NCBI GenBank assembly: GCA_949752745.1
Contig: OX457026.1
Location: forward strand, 33,719,911 to 33,783,910
Direction of reading: 5' to 3'
DNA: 64,000 nt
Source of the DNA: Protula sp. h YS-2021
Lineage: Eukaryota; Annelida; Polychaeta; Sabellida; Serpulidae
Within the stretch, counting starts at the first letter, position 1. Every line of letters begins with the position of its first letter. Below, piece by piece: positions 1 through 11,879 of the stretch. Position numbers and translations under genes: made by a program. The notes beneath the pieces are model-generated. The model searched no databases and was not told where the DNA came from. It worked only from the letters and a program-made list of their open reading frames with translations.

Positions 1-540
1 AAATCTCCCTTCGTTTGATTGCAATTAAATGGAATCACATGCGTATCAATCAAATCCTATGGCATTTCCTACTCACGCTACTCACGCTACTCATGCTTGA
101 TTATTAATGGTAATTGCAATTATAATTAAATATACTCAGTTATGAGCACTTCGAGTATTTTATCCAATTGGCAAGCACCTAATTACAATACCTTGTGACA
201 ATTAATTTATTTCGGGAATGAATTTACTCGTTTTTGAGTAACTGGGGAAATAATACTCAGAGCCAGAAAAAAAAGCAACGGAATCGTCTGAGAATTCTGA
301 ATACTTTGCATACAAAGGATTAAAAGACTCATTCTGGCCCGGGACTCAATACGAACTGCACCAGGTGCAGTCCGAAATGCGTGCACTCAATTCAGCCTGG
401 CACTCAATCTGGCCCCCAACACCGGTGACTATCATGTTGGGAGGGGGTTTGGTGGGTGATGCAGATGTAGGTGCAGATGAAACACTTCCCAATAATATTC
501 CCTAGGAGTGTGGCCTCTGATCGAAGGCACTCGATGTTGG
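1..540. other. No gene seen; AT-rich flank
   Basis: This stretch has no open frame with recognisable content. A short imperfect tandem of CTACTCACG-like 9-mers is visible near 72-100. A GC-richer patch at about 340-530 has no coding or RNA signature I recognise. Confidence 0.5.
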
Positions 541-1318
541 TGTAGGATATTTGACCAACCGAAATTTCACCAACCGAAATTTCACCAACCGCAATTTGAC
601 CAACCTTTTATTGAAAAAAAAACGGACATTTAGCCAACTTCACAATTTATTGTTTTTCGCACCACTTATCAGTAAAACATTAGCAATCATAATTTTTCCG
701 ACAAAAGCAACATTTAAACAGTTATAACACTGCAAGGAAAAATACTGTCCAAAACTACCGGTATGGTAGTAATCTGATATCCTGTCAAGACTTCACATAC
801 AAATATCACGTCCAATTTTTTTTCACTTGTTTCATATACATGTGACCATCCAAACACAGTTGTAGACCACCACGATTGGTTGTCAACATTTCCATCTCGG
901 CAATTGTTGTTGTTGAAATAGCAGTTCAGTTAATCTTGTTGGAATAGCAGACAAATTTGGTTTAATTTCTGGTTGAGAAATCCCGGTATTTATACTAAAA
1001 CCACGGAAAAAAACAGGTACCTGAGATGGCACTAAAGCTTCCAGATGACACTAAAGCTTTGTATAACGCCGGATTACGGAGATTAATGGGGCACGTGGAA
1101 CTCAACATTATGACAATCAATGACAGAGAGGGGATTAGCACAACATCTCTTTGATGCCAATGAACACTTCTTTGAAATTACTTTTTCTCACGACTCCTAG
1201 ATTTATAAGGTTATGTATATCTAAAACTGAAAGCTAGTCAAATGTCAGTTTTCCATTAGGCGGTTGGTCAAATTGCAGTTGGTCAAATTTCTGTTGGTCA
1301 AATTGTATGTACCTCCTA
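541..1318. mobile_element. Foldback / MITE-like element with repeat-built inverted termini
   Basis: The left end (about 549-606) holds four units of the form TTTGACCAACC / TTTCACCAACC. The right end (about 1,262-1,310) holds three or more reverse-complement units of the form GGTTGGTCAAATT. The two ends are therefore inverted repeats that are themselves built of short tandem units of about 15 bp. The ~650-bp interior has no coding frame of note. This is typical of non-autonomous foldback DNA elements. No transposase is visible, and a target-site duplication was not identified with confidence. Confidence 0.65.
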
Positions 1319-4300
1319 ATTACAGGCAGTTGCTTGTGAAGTTATAATCTGGCTAAAACTTGTTAGATAATGAAAGTGTTTGGTTAACATTGTTCCAGGA
1401 AAGATGCAATAACATCAAAAGTGCTTTCCAGTTCCCTTTTAATATAAAAAAAGTAACACATATATTACATATACATATAAGTGATGTCTAATGAGGAGCA
1501 GATTACTTAGTATTGCAAATTTGAGGGGGGGGGGGTAGGGGACAGATTATCGGGGACCCCATTTAACGTTTACCATCTGGAACAACATTAACTACCTATA
1601 CTGATTCCGCTGACGGCGTAGGGCTATTGAGCTTAGATCTAGTGGGGCGTAGGCCTAATACACATAAAAAATCGCGTTGGTCATGTTGAGGCGTAGGTGA
1701 AATGCACGTCCAAAATTTCTCGCGTAGATCTAGCGAGACGTAGGTCTAGTGGGGCGTAGGCCTAGTAGGCGAACAACACCTAATAACATGACATAAATTG
1801 CATAATTGGTTTCAGACGACACCAGGTGGTTTACATCCTCCTCGAAATCCTAAAAAGGTTTACGATTTTGAAGGTGTTTTCAGTTTCAAACATGTCGTTT
1901 TCAATTCCAATGGAATGTTCTTTGGTACCCCACTCCCCGTACAAACTCGATCGGTACTGAGAAGATATTGGACTTATCATAACTGATTTGCAATTGCGAA
2001 GTGAAATATATTTTGGAATTGAATAGCAATTTGCTTTCCAATAAAGCGAGACAAATTAAACAATTCTCTTCTGGAAGTGTTGAAGTGCACATAAGTTACA
2101 TGGATTTGACACTTACACTATATGTATTACATTGACTCCTAAAAATGCAGCGTTAACCGAGTCTAGAGCAACATTTAGTCGCATTTATATGCTCGTTGGA
2201 GGAGAGGACCCCTGAATAAGAATGGTCGACGTCTTATCCACCTCAACACTTAACACTTCAACGTTTTGACCGTCGACGTTTTGTTGTGTGTTTTGTGAAA
2301 TGAGCTTTTAATTGTAAAAACAGTAATTTCATGTGAATTGAAATAAAAGCAATTGAGGTCCAACCGGACATGTCTTTGTGATTTGCAGTTTTTAAATAAA
2401 AAGTGTTTTTTTGTGAAATGATGGATTGATTTTTAATTTATACGTTTTGAAATATCAGGTGTTTTTATTTTTAAATCAAGACATTTTTATTAAGAGATGC
2501 TGACTCGCGAATTTCAGCATCATTTGGAATTGTGCTGTCATGCAGAAAACTGTTCAATCAGTCAACTATGTTTATATTTTATGCATTGGAAACATGGACA
2601 TTTATTAAGGGGTCGATCAATGGGGTCTCAATTTCAATGCTTTAGTGAAATTAGTTCAAAAGTAGTGTTTACTGCCCTGAATTGCGAGGTGTCCCCAATA
2701 GCTAGGTTTGATTAGTACAGAAGTTAATGGTATTTCAAAACAGATTGACAGAAAGTGTTCCCAATTCCAGGATGTCCATGACACTGGGCTGTCCACACCC
2801 GGATTTACTGTAGATAATGTTGTAGAAAGTAATTATTGTAGCAGCTTTCGTTTCTTTGATTTTTATGTAATAAAGTCTTTAAAGTTGTAAAATTTATGCC
2901 ATTTCTTTTACACGTACTTCACCTTTTGATTAAATTGCCGACGTTGTAAATTGTCCAGCTGGCAAATAGTAGCTGAAAATGTCCACTTGGCAATTGGTCC
3001 AGTTGATTCAGTTCCCTTAATGACTTGCATGCATGTGTCGTACGCCATTACATAACACACCAAATTCCAGTATCCGGCGGCAGCGCCGGTGTACCGAATT
3101 CGATTCGATTTGGAAACATTCCGCAAATTGACACGACAGACCGGTATTGAAACGGCATACTGTAGCTCCAATATATTGAATTTGAATCGATTTGGAACCA
3201 TACCACTTAATGCAGGTACTATACAGTCGGCATACCAGTCGTGCAGCACACCGTATATGACAGATTTAGATACCAATTGATGTAGTACAAGAAATGTACA
3301 TCCTGGGATAATCTTTATGTAATTCCATATTATTATTGCTTGCCAGCAGTCATTTTGTTACCAAAGTCAAACGTCTCGAACATAAACGGATGCGTAACCT
3401 TAAAATCTATTATCCGGTTTATTTTTGAAAAATTCTGTTTCACTCGAAACATACATCCATCTTAGCTAAATAAACAAAATTCAATCTTACACCACTTTGA
3501 CCCCCTCCCACACAATTGTTGAACTCCATGGAAATATCGAAATTTTCGGGTAATACTACAACACATACGTTCTGTGGCGAAGAAAACAAAGAATACGATG
3601 CTCAGGTAACTTACAGAATATATCTTGAATCGTTGTTAAATACTTTTAAGTTGATTGACTTCTTTTCTGTGCCCACGTATCAATAACTTTAGATGACTAG
3701 ATTGTTTGAACTTAATATAGTTCGCCTATGCCTTGACTTGTTTAAGCATAACGTTTTCTACTGCGGAATGCATTTCTAATTATCATTAGCACATTATCAA
3801 AAGGACTCGCTCCAAAAGAACTGAAAGTCCTCTAATCTTCGGGTATTGTATTGCAGACAAATATTGTAATCAAACCTTCACCCATCCTTCGTCTGTTTTG
3901 ATCGAATGCAAAAACCGAGCATACAGAAGGTACTTCAAGAAGAGGGGCAAAAGATAACTGAAATCCACTGAAGGGCAAAAATGGCGCTAAGGTTATGTCT
4001 CTGCCCCTTACAGCAACTTTACTGGGTAAAATGTGCCTCACCTCTATTCAAGTGTCTTAAGGGCTTAAAAGAGCTTATGATGTTCATACATCTTCTGTGG
4101 ATGTTTCTTGGTCATATATTTTCCATTTTCTAACAAGCTTGCTTCGATTGCAGTTTCCTAAAAAATGGGCACAGACAGGAGTACATGCGGCCACACCCCT
4201 TTCGCAAGATCGCACGTACCTAACAGCGCATGATTCAAAGAAAGCGTGCCAAAATGGGCCAACCGGTTCCTGATCATTTAAATGATTTACAGAAACTGCC

Positions 4301-5030
4301 GAAAATCATTAAACATTTCTGATTCATGATAATGGGCCAAATGAGGAGTCTCGCATAATCGTTTCTGGTATAGTCAATTAAATGGACTTACAGATTGTGA
4401 ACAGATAATTAAGAAAAACGCGTACTGACGTCCGTTGAATTTGCACTGGAATTGCCCACATTTACATATTTTGAACCGTTACCTAAGAAACATGTGTGCC
4501 CAGTTACATTGAGTTTATCACATAAAATGAATGAATGTTGAAGGACATGCTTGTATTTCTGTGCAGAAAAAGGCCCTAGTTACAGTTATTTTATATGATG
4601 TTGATTGATTTATTGTACTTCTCAGAACTCAGATCTGTGTTTTAACATGGGTAGTGTTGTTTTTTTTACCCAGATATCAAGTGTAAAAAATGTTCAAAAG
4701 TGTTGCGAAAATATAAATTAGTCTTTTGCCGATTATACAAAATGGAGGAGAGTATTACCTTGGGGAGGGGGGGGGGCATTTATCTGGAACCGTTTGCTTC
4801 GTGTCAACTACAATCTCTCAGTCATCAAACTTCAACTTTTTCGTTTAGTTGGTCGGGTCCGCCCACAGACGTTGTCCCTTACCTGCGGAGAGGCTGGAGT
4901 CAGCCTGACTCAGCGGAAGTTGGACTAGTAGTGATAAGCCATCCGGTGAGTCACCCTCTGAGTCCCTCTCGGTACCAGATCCCTGGTCATCCGAACTGCA
5001 TTCTTCTGCTGGTCTGTTGTATATAATACT
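1319..5030. other. No supportable gene; minor repeats
   Basis: No exon or protein family is recognisable. A G-run lies near 1,525-1,537. At 1,610-1,770 a GCGTAGGCCTAG / ACGTAGGTCTAG motif recurs as a degenerate tandem. The longest open frame (minus strand, 2,908-3,276, 122 codons) has no recognisable domain. It lies over a patch with internally repeated TCGATTTGGAA words at about 3,100-3,200, so I do not call it a gene. Confidence 0.5.
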
Positions 5031-5094
5031 AACGTTTTATTTCGTAAAACGAGCTTTTACGAGTAAAAGCGCAATTCGCGTTCTCCACTTTTAA
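5031..5094 (+). repeat. Half copy of palindromic MITE (arm 2) joined to flank X
   Basis: The sequence runs from AACGTTTTATTTCG to TTCTCCACTTTTAA. It matches one arm (arm 2) of the ~110-bp palindromic element whose full copy is at 5,314-5,424. It is followed directly by flank X (from ATGGGTTCCC). At 12,487 the same flank X is joined to the other arm. Confidence 0.75.
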
Positions 5095-5258
5095 TGGGTT
5101 CCCTTCCAGTAATATTTACCACGCAAAATAAAAAAGAACTTTTTGAGGTACCGTTCAAGATCACTTAACCCTTCCATCCATCCCTCGACCAATCAGGATG
5201 CCCGAAACGTCGTCTGCTAGTCTCGTAGAAACGACATTCCCTTTTTAGCCCCAAACGA
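5088..5258 (+). repeat. Left copy of ~165-bp inverted repeat (flank X)
   Basis: This segment starts at the MITE terminus (CACTTTTAATGGGTTCCC). It is nearly identical to the reverse complement of 12,338-12,502, with only a few substitutions and one or two small indels by eye. The two copies bracket the whole DIRS-A element in inverted orientation. Confidence 0.85.
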
Positions 5259-5313
5259 CGGTAAAACACGCCCAGGCTAGTTGGGGATGGATTGGGACGG
5301 GTTAAAATCAAAC

Positions 5314-5424
5314 TTAAAAGGGGAGAACGCGAATTGCGCTTTTGCTCGTAAAAGCTCGTTTTACGAAATAAAACGTTAGTTTTACTTCGCAAAAGCTTAG
5401 AATTCGCTTATCTCCACTTTTAAT
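5314..5424. repeat. Full-length palindromic MITE-like element
   Basis: The left terminus is TTAAAAGGGGAGA and the right terminus is TCTCCACTTTTAA. Between them are the subterminal AACGCGAATT / AATTCGCTTA and a core of CGTAAAAGCTCGTTTTACG plus TTACTTCGCAAAAGC. It is about 111 bp, has no coding capacity and would fold into a long imperfect hairpin. Related whole copies lie at 14,021-14,132 and 22,191-22,303. The family is dispersed across the window. Confidence 0.8.
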
Positions 5425-6085
5425 GGTACTTGAGTCCGGAGCAGGGGAGCCTGCCATTCTTTAACTGCCCAAAAAGGTCACGAATTACACTATGGCTTGT
5501 CAAAGCTCGTTGTATAACCAGGAGTGCTGGGCACTCGAGGCAGAAGAAGAAGAAATAAAACTTGTCAGATAAGTTTCAATTCTTTTAATGATTTCCTAAA
5601 TAAAGTCCGGAGGCGTACCATTCCGGTCTTTTAACAAAAGGTAAAATCATGAACAAAGTAAAAAATATCACAGCAACTGTCAGATGAGATAAGAAAGGCT
5701 TCCAACCATACCATCATCCTTTGAGAACTATTACCATCCCCCTCCAACCGCCCACCGGATGGATCCCTACCTCAAGTTCTCACTATTCACTTGCTATGTA
5801 TTGATGAACAATTAAGTTTATTTAGTAACACTACAATGCGATCGTAAACCCGAGGGGTCTACGCCAATAAACTCTTTGACACTTCGAGTAACGCGACTGA
5901 AGTGTCTTACAAGACATGCTAATCAAACTTGAAAAAGAAAGACACCGTTGTCTATTTTCTTTTCTCCCAAATTATTCTAATTTACCAAGTTTATTCGAAA
6001 TAAACTAGTAAAGATTGACTAGATAGTTCTAAAACTACTGTAAATCGTCATAAAATCAAATACAGACAAACTTTAGCTAATTTGT
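5425..6085. other. No gene seen
   Basis: AT-rich sequence between the palindromic element and the 3' end of DIRS-A. No open frame with recognisable content. Confidence 0.5.
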
Positions 6086-6089
6086 GACT

Positions 6090-6320
6090 GTTTTCCCATA
6101 TGGGGCCGTTATGGTCCCATCAGCCCATAATGACACTACGGTCTCTTATACCCAGGACAACCGACCGGTCTTTCGGTCTTCCGGACACAAAGGGTATACG
6201 GTCACTACAGTACGTTGGTACCGAAACGGTCCCCCCTTTCTTTCTGAAAGACTTGAAGAAAGGAGAATAAAACTTCAGACCCGAGTAGCCGTAAGACCGA
6301 AGACTGGGCTGCACTTATTA
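6090..6320. repeat. 3' terminal region of DIRS-A with short palindromic words
   Basis: This block follows the recombinase region on the minus strand. It is full of short self-complementary words: GGCCGTTATGGTCC, ACCGGTCTTTCGGTCTTCCGG, GGTATACGGTC and GGTACCGAAACGGTCC. Similar CCGTTAYGG words occur in the leader upstream of gag at 11,600-11,860. It may be the DIRS-type terminal repeat, but a base-by-base inverted match to the other end was not demonstrable by eye. Confidence 0.45.
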
Positions 6321-6393
6321 CATGCACAGTTATGAACACTTCGGAGTAAATAAATGCTTAATTAAAAATAACCGTCCAGCGTTTGTCCGTAGC

Positions 6394-7497
6394 TTAATAT
6401 AAGCACGGAACCGAAATGGTCCAAGGGACCTTAGCGAAACGAAATGACCAGAGCAAGAAGGGGAGTCCTTCTTGCAAGTTGTTACTTTCGTGGCTTGTGG
6501 TTGTTGTTACTGTTCCCGTTACGGTTCTTGGAGAAGTCGCCCTTCTGCTTGCCCTTGTTCTTGAACTTGGGAGATGAGGGCCTACAACAGAAACCATCAG
6601 CCTGAAATGGTTGTTTCTGAAGCCACGAAAGGTCCCAATGAATATAAAAGAAATGATGAGAGCCTTTTGATTTTTAGATCTGTAGGCCTCTGACATTTCT
6701 AAATACTGATGCAAAGCCTTGACGGGACACAAAGAGACCAAGCCGTCGATTTCGGGGCCGTCTGGTAGTGATGGGAGGGAGATGTGATCGAACGTTCCCA
6801 TCCCTTGGGTCATAATGTGGGTACCCTTATCTTTATTTACCTTTCTGTCAAGGGCATGACTTTCACCTCTTCTTTTGCCCGACGCTAAAGCCAGTAAAAA
6901 CGTAAATCTTAAAGTTGCGTTTTTCGCTGCAATCACGTCTTTACTAAAGATGTCTGGGCGTTGGAGGTACCGTAAGACTAAAGATAAGTCCCACTGCGCT
7001 ATGTTGGATGGGCAGGGTGGGGAATTAACTTTAAAATGTCTTACTAGTTGTGAGAGAGATGTATCTTCGCCCAGGTCATAACCTGTGGATGCTTTGAGTC
7101 TTGACCCTATAGCAGCCCTATAGCCCTCGATGGAACCTACCTTTAATTTCTCCTCAGTGAATAGGTGGTCGGGGAAGTCCGCTACCACTGCTGGGCTAGC
7201 CAGCCTAGAAGTGCTATACCAGGCAGCAAATTTATTCTACTGAGATCTGTAAACCTTGACCGTAGAGCCCTTGTGACTGTTTACTATCTTCTCCCTCACC
7301 TGTTTGGAGAAGCCCTTGTTCTTCAAGAAGGACTGGTCAGACACCAAAGGTGGAGATTCAGTAAGTGAGGGGAGGGGTGGAAGTGTTGCCAGTGGGGTTG
7401 TGATAGCAACTCGTTGTGGCACGGAATCTGTATCGACCTCACTGTCTTGCAATGGAGAAGGAGGGCGTACACGGGGCTTCCGGTGCCCACGGGGCAA
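6394..7497 (-). pseudogene. Tyrosine recombinase (YR) of DIRS-A, broken
   Basis: In retroelements of this group the recombinase inserts the circular DNA copy. The N-terminal core-binding region (7,497-7,240) contains FSKQVREKIVNSHKGST. A TAG at 7,237-7,239 then interrupts the frame where family members usually have a tryptophan. After the stop the same frame continues and includes the box-A arginine in the motif LALASGKRRGE (around 6,870). The frame stays recognisable to about 6,650. The HxxR and nucleophilic tyrosine boxes expected after that point are not visible. Instead the sequence becomes Lys/Asn/Ser/Thr-rich. The C-terminal catalytic part is therefore deleted, frameshifted or replaced. 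Confidence 0.8.
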
Positions 7498-9345
7498 TGA
7501 GTAATAGAAACGGTGGTTTCAACTCGATTACTCTCTGTAGGACTTGCCCTAAAATTGCTTGTGGGGGAAAGGCATACAGCACTTCGTCCCGTGGCCATTG
7601 ACAGTTGAGGGCGTCCACTGCCCAAGCTGCTGGATCCGGGCAAGGGGACACGTACCGGGGAAGCCGTCATAGAATTTGCAAATAGATCCAGAGTCGGAGT
7701 ACCCCATGGGGGCTGACGTGTCACCCATTGAAACGACCGAGGGGATAGGCAACATTCGGTGTTGATAACTTGACCCTGTCTGGAAGCTAAATCGGCTAAG
7801 ACGTTTAGTTTCCCGGCAAGGTGACGGGCTGAAATGGTCACCTGCTCCTCCCGGGCCTTTGTGAGAATCAGAAAGGCTAACTTGGATAGGGACCGAGATT
7901 TGGTACCCCCCCCCCCCTGTTTGTTGAGGTACGCTATGGCTGTAGAATTGTCTAACCGAAATAGGACTGCCCTGTTTCTGAGTTGTTTGGTCAGTTTGGC
8001 CAATGCAATCCAGACTACCCGGAGTTCTAGCCAATTTATGTGATAGATCTGGAGTGAGGGTGGCCATTTGCCCTTCCATACCTGCCCGAGACAATAAATT
8101 CCCCATCCCGAGTGGGAGGCATCGGTCTGAATCTCTATCTCTGGGGTGGGGGGCTGAAATGGCATTCCCTCGGACATGATTTGTGCATCGCACCACCACT
8201 GTAGGGCTTGCAGGGTTACCTGTGAAACTTGCGTCCTTGCTGTGGTTGAACGACCCTGATGCAGTGCCCATCTCACCTGACTTTGCAATGGCCTGTAATG
8301 GAGACAGCCCAGAGGGACTGTCTTCTCTGTAGCTACCAACAGACCTAAAAGGGATTCCATGGCTTGTAGCCTTACCTTTTTCTCGGGGGGAATATTTCCT
8401 ATGGCTTTCGCAATTTCCTGGTAGCGCTCTGCCGTAGGAAACGCCCTTGCTATTGCCAGGTCCCACAATTCCCCTAGAAAGGTAATTGACTGTTTGGGGC
8501 TTAGTTCGGATTTGGCTAGGTTCACTACTAGACCTACCTTTAATGCCTTGCGAACTAACGTCATAGTTTGATACTCGGCTACCTGTCTGTCCTGATGTGC
8601 CAGGAACCAGTCGTCTAGGTATTGAAAGACTAACATTCCTTCTAGACGTGCCCATGTTTTCAACACCTTCATTACCTTGGAGAAAACGTACGGGGCCGTA
8701 GCCAGACCGAAGGGAAGTGCCAGAAACCAAATCGCTTTTTCCCCACCTGAAAGGCCAGAAATTTTCTTGTCGAGTGGTGTAGGGGGATATGGAGGTAAGC
8801 GTCGGAGAGATCGATGGAGGTACCCCACATCCCTTCCCGTAACGACCCTTTTATCACCTGGGCCGTGTCCATCTGAAAGGTGACCACTGGAAGAAAACCG
8901 TTTATGGGGGAGAGATCGATTACTAACCTCCATCCCCCGGTTTTCTTGGGGACAAGAAAAACCCTGCTGAAAAAACCCGTTTGATTTTCTGGCATTTCCT
9001 CGATTGCTCGCTTCTGTGTTAGACTCACCAGCATTTCCTGAAGAGCTTACTCCTTTTCCGACCCCTCGGGGTAGGAGGTGACCAGTCGCTTTGGCGCGTT
9101 GGAGGTTAGGGGAATCGAGCATCTGAGCCCGTTCTGGTTTCGTTTGAAAGGTAGAGAGTAACCTCTCTTTAGCCAACGCACTACCTTTCGAGACGCTCCC
9201 ATTTCCTCCCATTGTTGCCAAAACCTTCCTAGTCTCCCTCCTACGGGTAAGGAGGCGTTTAAGGAGAGCAAACTTACCAACTCTTTTAAGTTTGTTAAAG
9301 TATCGCCAGGAGGTTGTTGATTGGTTGCTACCTGAACGACTGTGG
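7440..9345 (-). pseudogene. Reverse transcriptase / RNase H of DIRS-A, broken
   Basis: This polyprotein copies the element RNA into DNA. The N-terminal part (9,280-9,050) has the DIRS-type LGRFWQQWEEMGA...GYSLPF region. The fingers and palm (9,034-8,672 frame) show VPKKTGGWRLVIDLSPIN and the first catalytic Asp in TSIDLSDAYLHI. The next frame carries LPFGLATAPYVFSKVM and the catalytic FQYLDDWFLAHQ. RNase H follows, with EIQTDASHSGWG, NWLELRVV, FRLDNSTAIAYL and ARHLAGKLNVLADLASR. Lesions are a TAA at 9,047-9,049, a frameshift in the CCCC run at 8,742-8,745, and a second frameshift near 7,655-7,675, before the conserved tail AWAVDALNCQW. The active-site residues are preserved, so decay looks fairly recent. 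Confidence 0.9.
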
Positions 9346-11500
9346 AGACGAACCCTCTGTCTTGCTGCCGGGGTAGGGTTTCGGTTTCTTGACAGGGGAC
9401 TGTTGTTGCTGCGCACTCGGTTTGGCCTGTGCCGGTGAGGACTGTTGCGGTCGCTTCCTCTTCAGTGGGCGTTTGAAGGAGGAGTGGGACATCCCAGACA
9501 TAAGGGCATAATCCTGAGAAAGTGATCGACTTTCCTGGTTCACCCTCTCTATCTCGGCAGGGGGGGGGGTAGTTCCCGTTCCCCTAGGACAGGGGCATGG
9601 CGCAGATCCCACAGACCTTTGACACTGGCCAGGCATTCCATCAGTTTAGCAGACACAGGATCACTGAGGCGAAGTTCTTCCCAACGAGACTTTAGTGCTT
9701 TGAGTGTGTGATCTTGAAATGACATAATGTTCAGGATGTGACGGGAAGACGCCTCGATGGTCTTGGCGTCCTTCTCCACTAATGGAATGTCCGAGTCACT
9801 ACGCACTGTAGGCATCCAAACTGTACGCTTCACGGGTTGTTCCAGAGCCTCTAGGGGAATTTGTTCATCCGCTGACCGATACGGGCCTGGTCGTACTAGG
9901 CAGTGTTTAGATAAATGGAATCGTGACAGTGCGCGCCCCTCGCCAGCATCCATCTTTTTGAATTCCCTCGTGCGGACCGTAACAGCATGAGCAATGCCCT
10001 CGCTGGTGGCTAATGCGATGAAGAAATCTTGTTGCGGTGGAGCGGCCTGAGACGTCATACGAATGGGTGGATCCTCTTTATCTAAATGTGGGGAGCCACA
10101 GGAGACCTCTGCTAAGCGGGCTATCTCTTGAATGGCATCCCTGAACGGTACGTCTTCCGGTGCGATCGTGGAAGCGGAACTCGAAGGGGTTGCATCCTCG
10201 ACCGACGGGGTAAGGTCTGGTGGAGAGGGAGTTCGGATGGGGCGTCTGCCCGCTGCCGCTGGGTCCCTCCAAAGTCTTTGCCCTCGGCCTGGGGACCGAA
10301 CCTGATCCGTTGCCCGTAATGGTAAATGAAAACGGGAATGACTAGGCGCGCCCTCGGATTCACCTTCCACGTCTTCGCCCTCTGACTCCTGTTCATTAGA
10401 TGCTGCTTCTGGGAGTTGAGATTGTGATATTTGTGGCGTTTGAGGATCCCCTGATGGGGTATAAATTTTCCTCTCTCTATTGCTTGGAACTGTGGCAAGA
10501 GGGGAGATTTCCATTGGCCCGATTTCTTCGTCCTCGTCCAGCAATGCAGAAACTTGGCCCTAAAGGGGCACGCCAACGGACTCCTCCTCACTGATGGTGA
10601 CCGTCTCGGGAATATCCAAGTTAGAGCCCAGCGGGACGTGAGGTACAGGCGAGCCCGACATCGCTGCCACTGACTGAATCTCCGGGGGAGGGCGAGAAAC
10701 CGTAGCCGACGGTTTAGACTTCTGTTTTTGACTAAGCAGATTCTCCTGCTTTTGTACTTGATGCTGTAAATCCAACAGTTGCTTTTGTAGTTGCGACTGC
10801 ATCGACAAGAAAGCCGAAAATTCACTCGGGAGACGCTGTAGCTGGGGAGGGGGGGATAAATCCTCTCGCGGGGGAATGCCTAACTGGCTTGAAACCGCCG
10901 AAAGAACTGTTCCCGTATCTCTATGTGTCACAGTCACTTGTTCCACAGACGGAGACTTGAACGCCCCCTCAGGACTGCCCATGGGTTTCGCTCTGGGAGA
11001 TGAAGCCCATGCTTCAGGGAGAAGATCCCGTTCTTTCCCTTCCGGGATATCCAACTCTGCTACGCACGTGACTTACTTTTGGATGTTTTATGTCTCTTAC
11101 AGGAAGTCGTGGCATCCGATTCTGCACCAGTGTCAACGTGCACGGGAGTGGAGACCTGGCCAAGAATAACGGAGCTAGTCTTTTTAATGGTATCCTGAAT
11201 GAATTCACGAGTAACAAACGAGGCTGAAGAGAGGAATTTGCGCTTATCCCTCTTACGTTCGTTCTTGACCCTATTCCGTAATAGGGCTTTCCAATCCTCT
11301 GGGGTGAGATGTAGACACTCGCCGCACGGGTTGTCTTGCTCGCACAGAGGTATCCCACTATTCCGTCTGCAGCGATCACAGACGGAGTGAGGGTTACACG
11401 CAGTTGGAGGATGAATACACTGAGGCAGCAACGGTGGAGAGTGTAGACTGGCCTCTGTCATATCTGAAACGCAAGCAGAGGAAAAACAAGCGTAAGAACA
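9330..11500 (-). pseudogene. Gag-like ORF1 region of DIRS-A, broken
   Basis: The N-terminal part has paired cysteine motifs: CDRC, then RRNSGIPL, then CGECLHLTPEDW. This looks like a small zinc-binding unit, and it recurs in the relatives at 48.1 kb and 12.9 kb. The frame then shifts around 11,055-11,065 before ELDIPEGKERD. A coiled-coil-like Gln/Leu-rich stretch follows (about 10,830-10,740), and a TAG lies at 10,560-10,562. An acidic, Ser/Pro-rich segment and a conserved PIRMTSQ...IALATSEGIA block come next. The frame shifts again at the G-run 9,560-9,569 and ends in a Lys/Gln-rich basic tail (SFKRPLKRKRPQQSS). Structural or nucleic-acid-binding roles are inferred from position only. Confidence 0.75.
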
Positions 11501-11599
11501 TGTAGTATAAAAGAACCACAAATACTACATTTCTTAGTGCTTTGCTTCAACTGCAAGCTTTGCCCCTCCAGGCCGTGTTTACAATCGCCCAATGACCGC

Positions 11600-11860
11600 A
11601 ATGACTCGATGGGCTAGATAATGACGAAAAGAGGTGCTTCCTGGAACGGTAGCGTTCCGGGGCCGTAACGGGCTGGACCGCAATGGGACTTCCCGTGTCG
11701 GGTATGGGTCTCTCTGGCCTCAGATGGGAGCCTCAGACCATAGGTCCGTAACGGGCAATAAATCCCGTTGGACTAGAGTGGTCTTCGCGCACCCGTGACC
11801 GTATGACCACAACGGGAAAACGGTCCTGGCAAAGAAAAAGACCCTCAGACGTCACAGAAA
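11600..11860. promoter_or_regulatory. Leader upstream of gag-A rich in CCGTAACGGG words
   Basis: This GC-rich block starts about 130 nt upstream of the gag-like start on the minus strand. It contains GGAACGGTAGCGTTCC, CCGTAACGGG twice, and further variants such as CCGCAATGGG, CCCGTTGG and CCACAACGGG. The DIRS-B relative has CCGTTATGG-type words in the equivalent place. The role (promoter, packaging or protein-binding array) is unknown. Confidence 0.45.
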
Positions 11861-11879
11861 ACGTCTCTTTTCGTCGGAA

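Noticed and set aside
2908..3276. 122-codon minus-strand frame
   Set aside because: No recognisable family; lies over internally repeated sequence; no splice or start context to support a gene.
7834..8043. Plus-strand frames within DIRS-A
   Set aside because: Antisense shadows of the RT/RNase H and recombinase regions.
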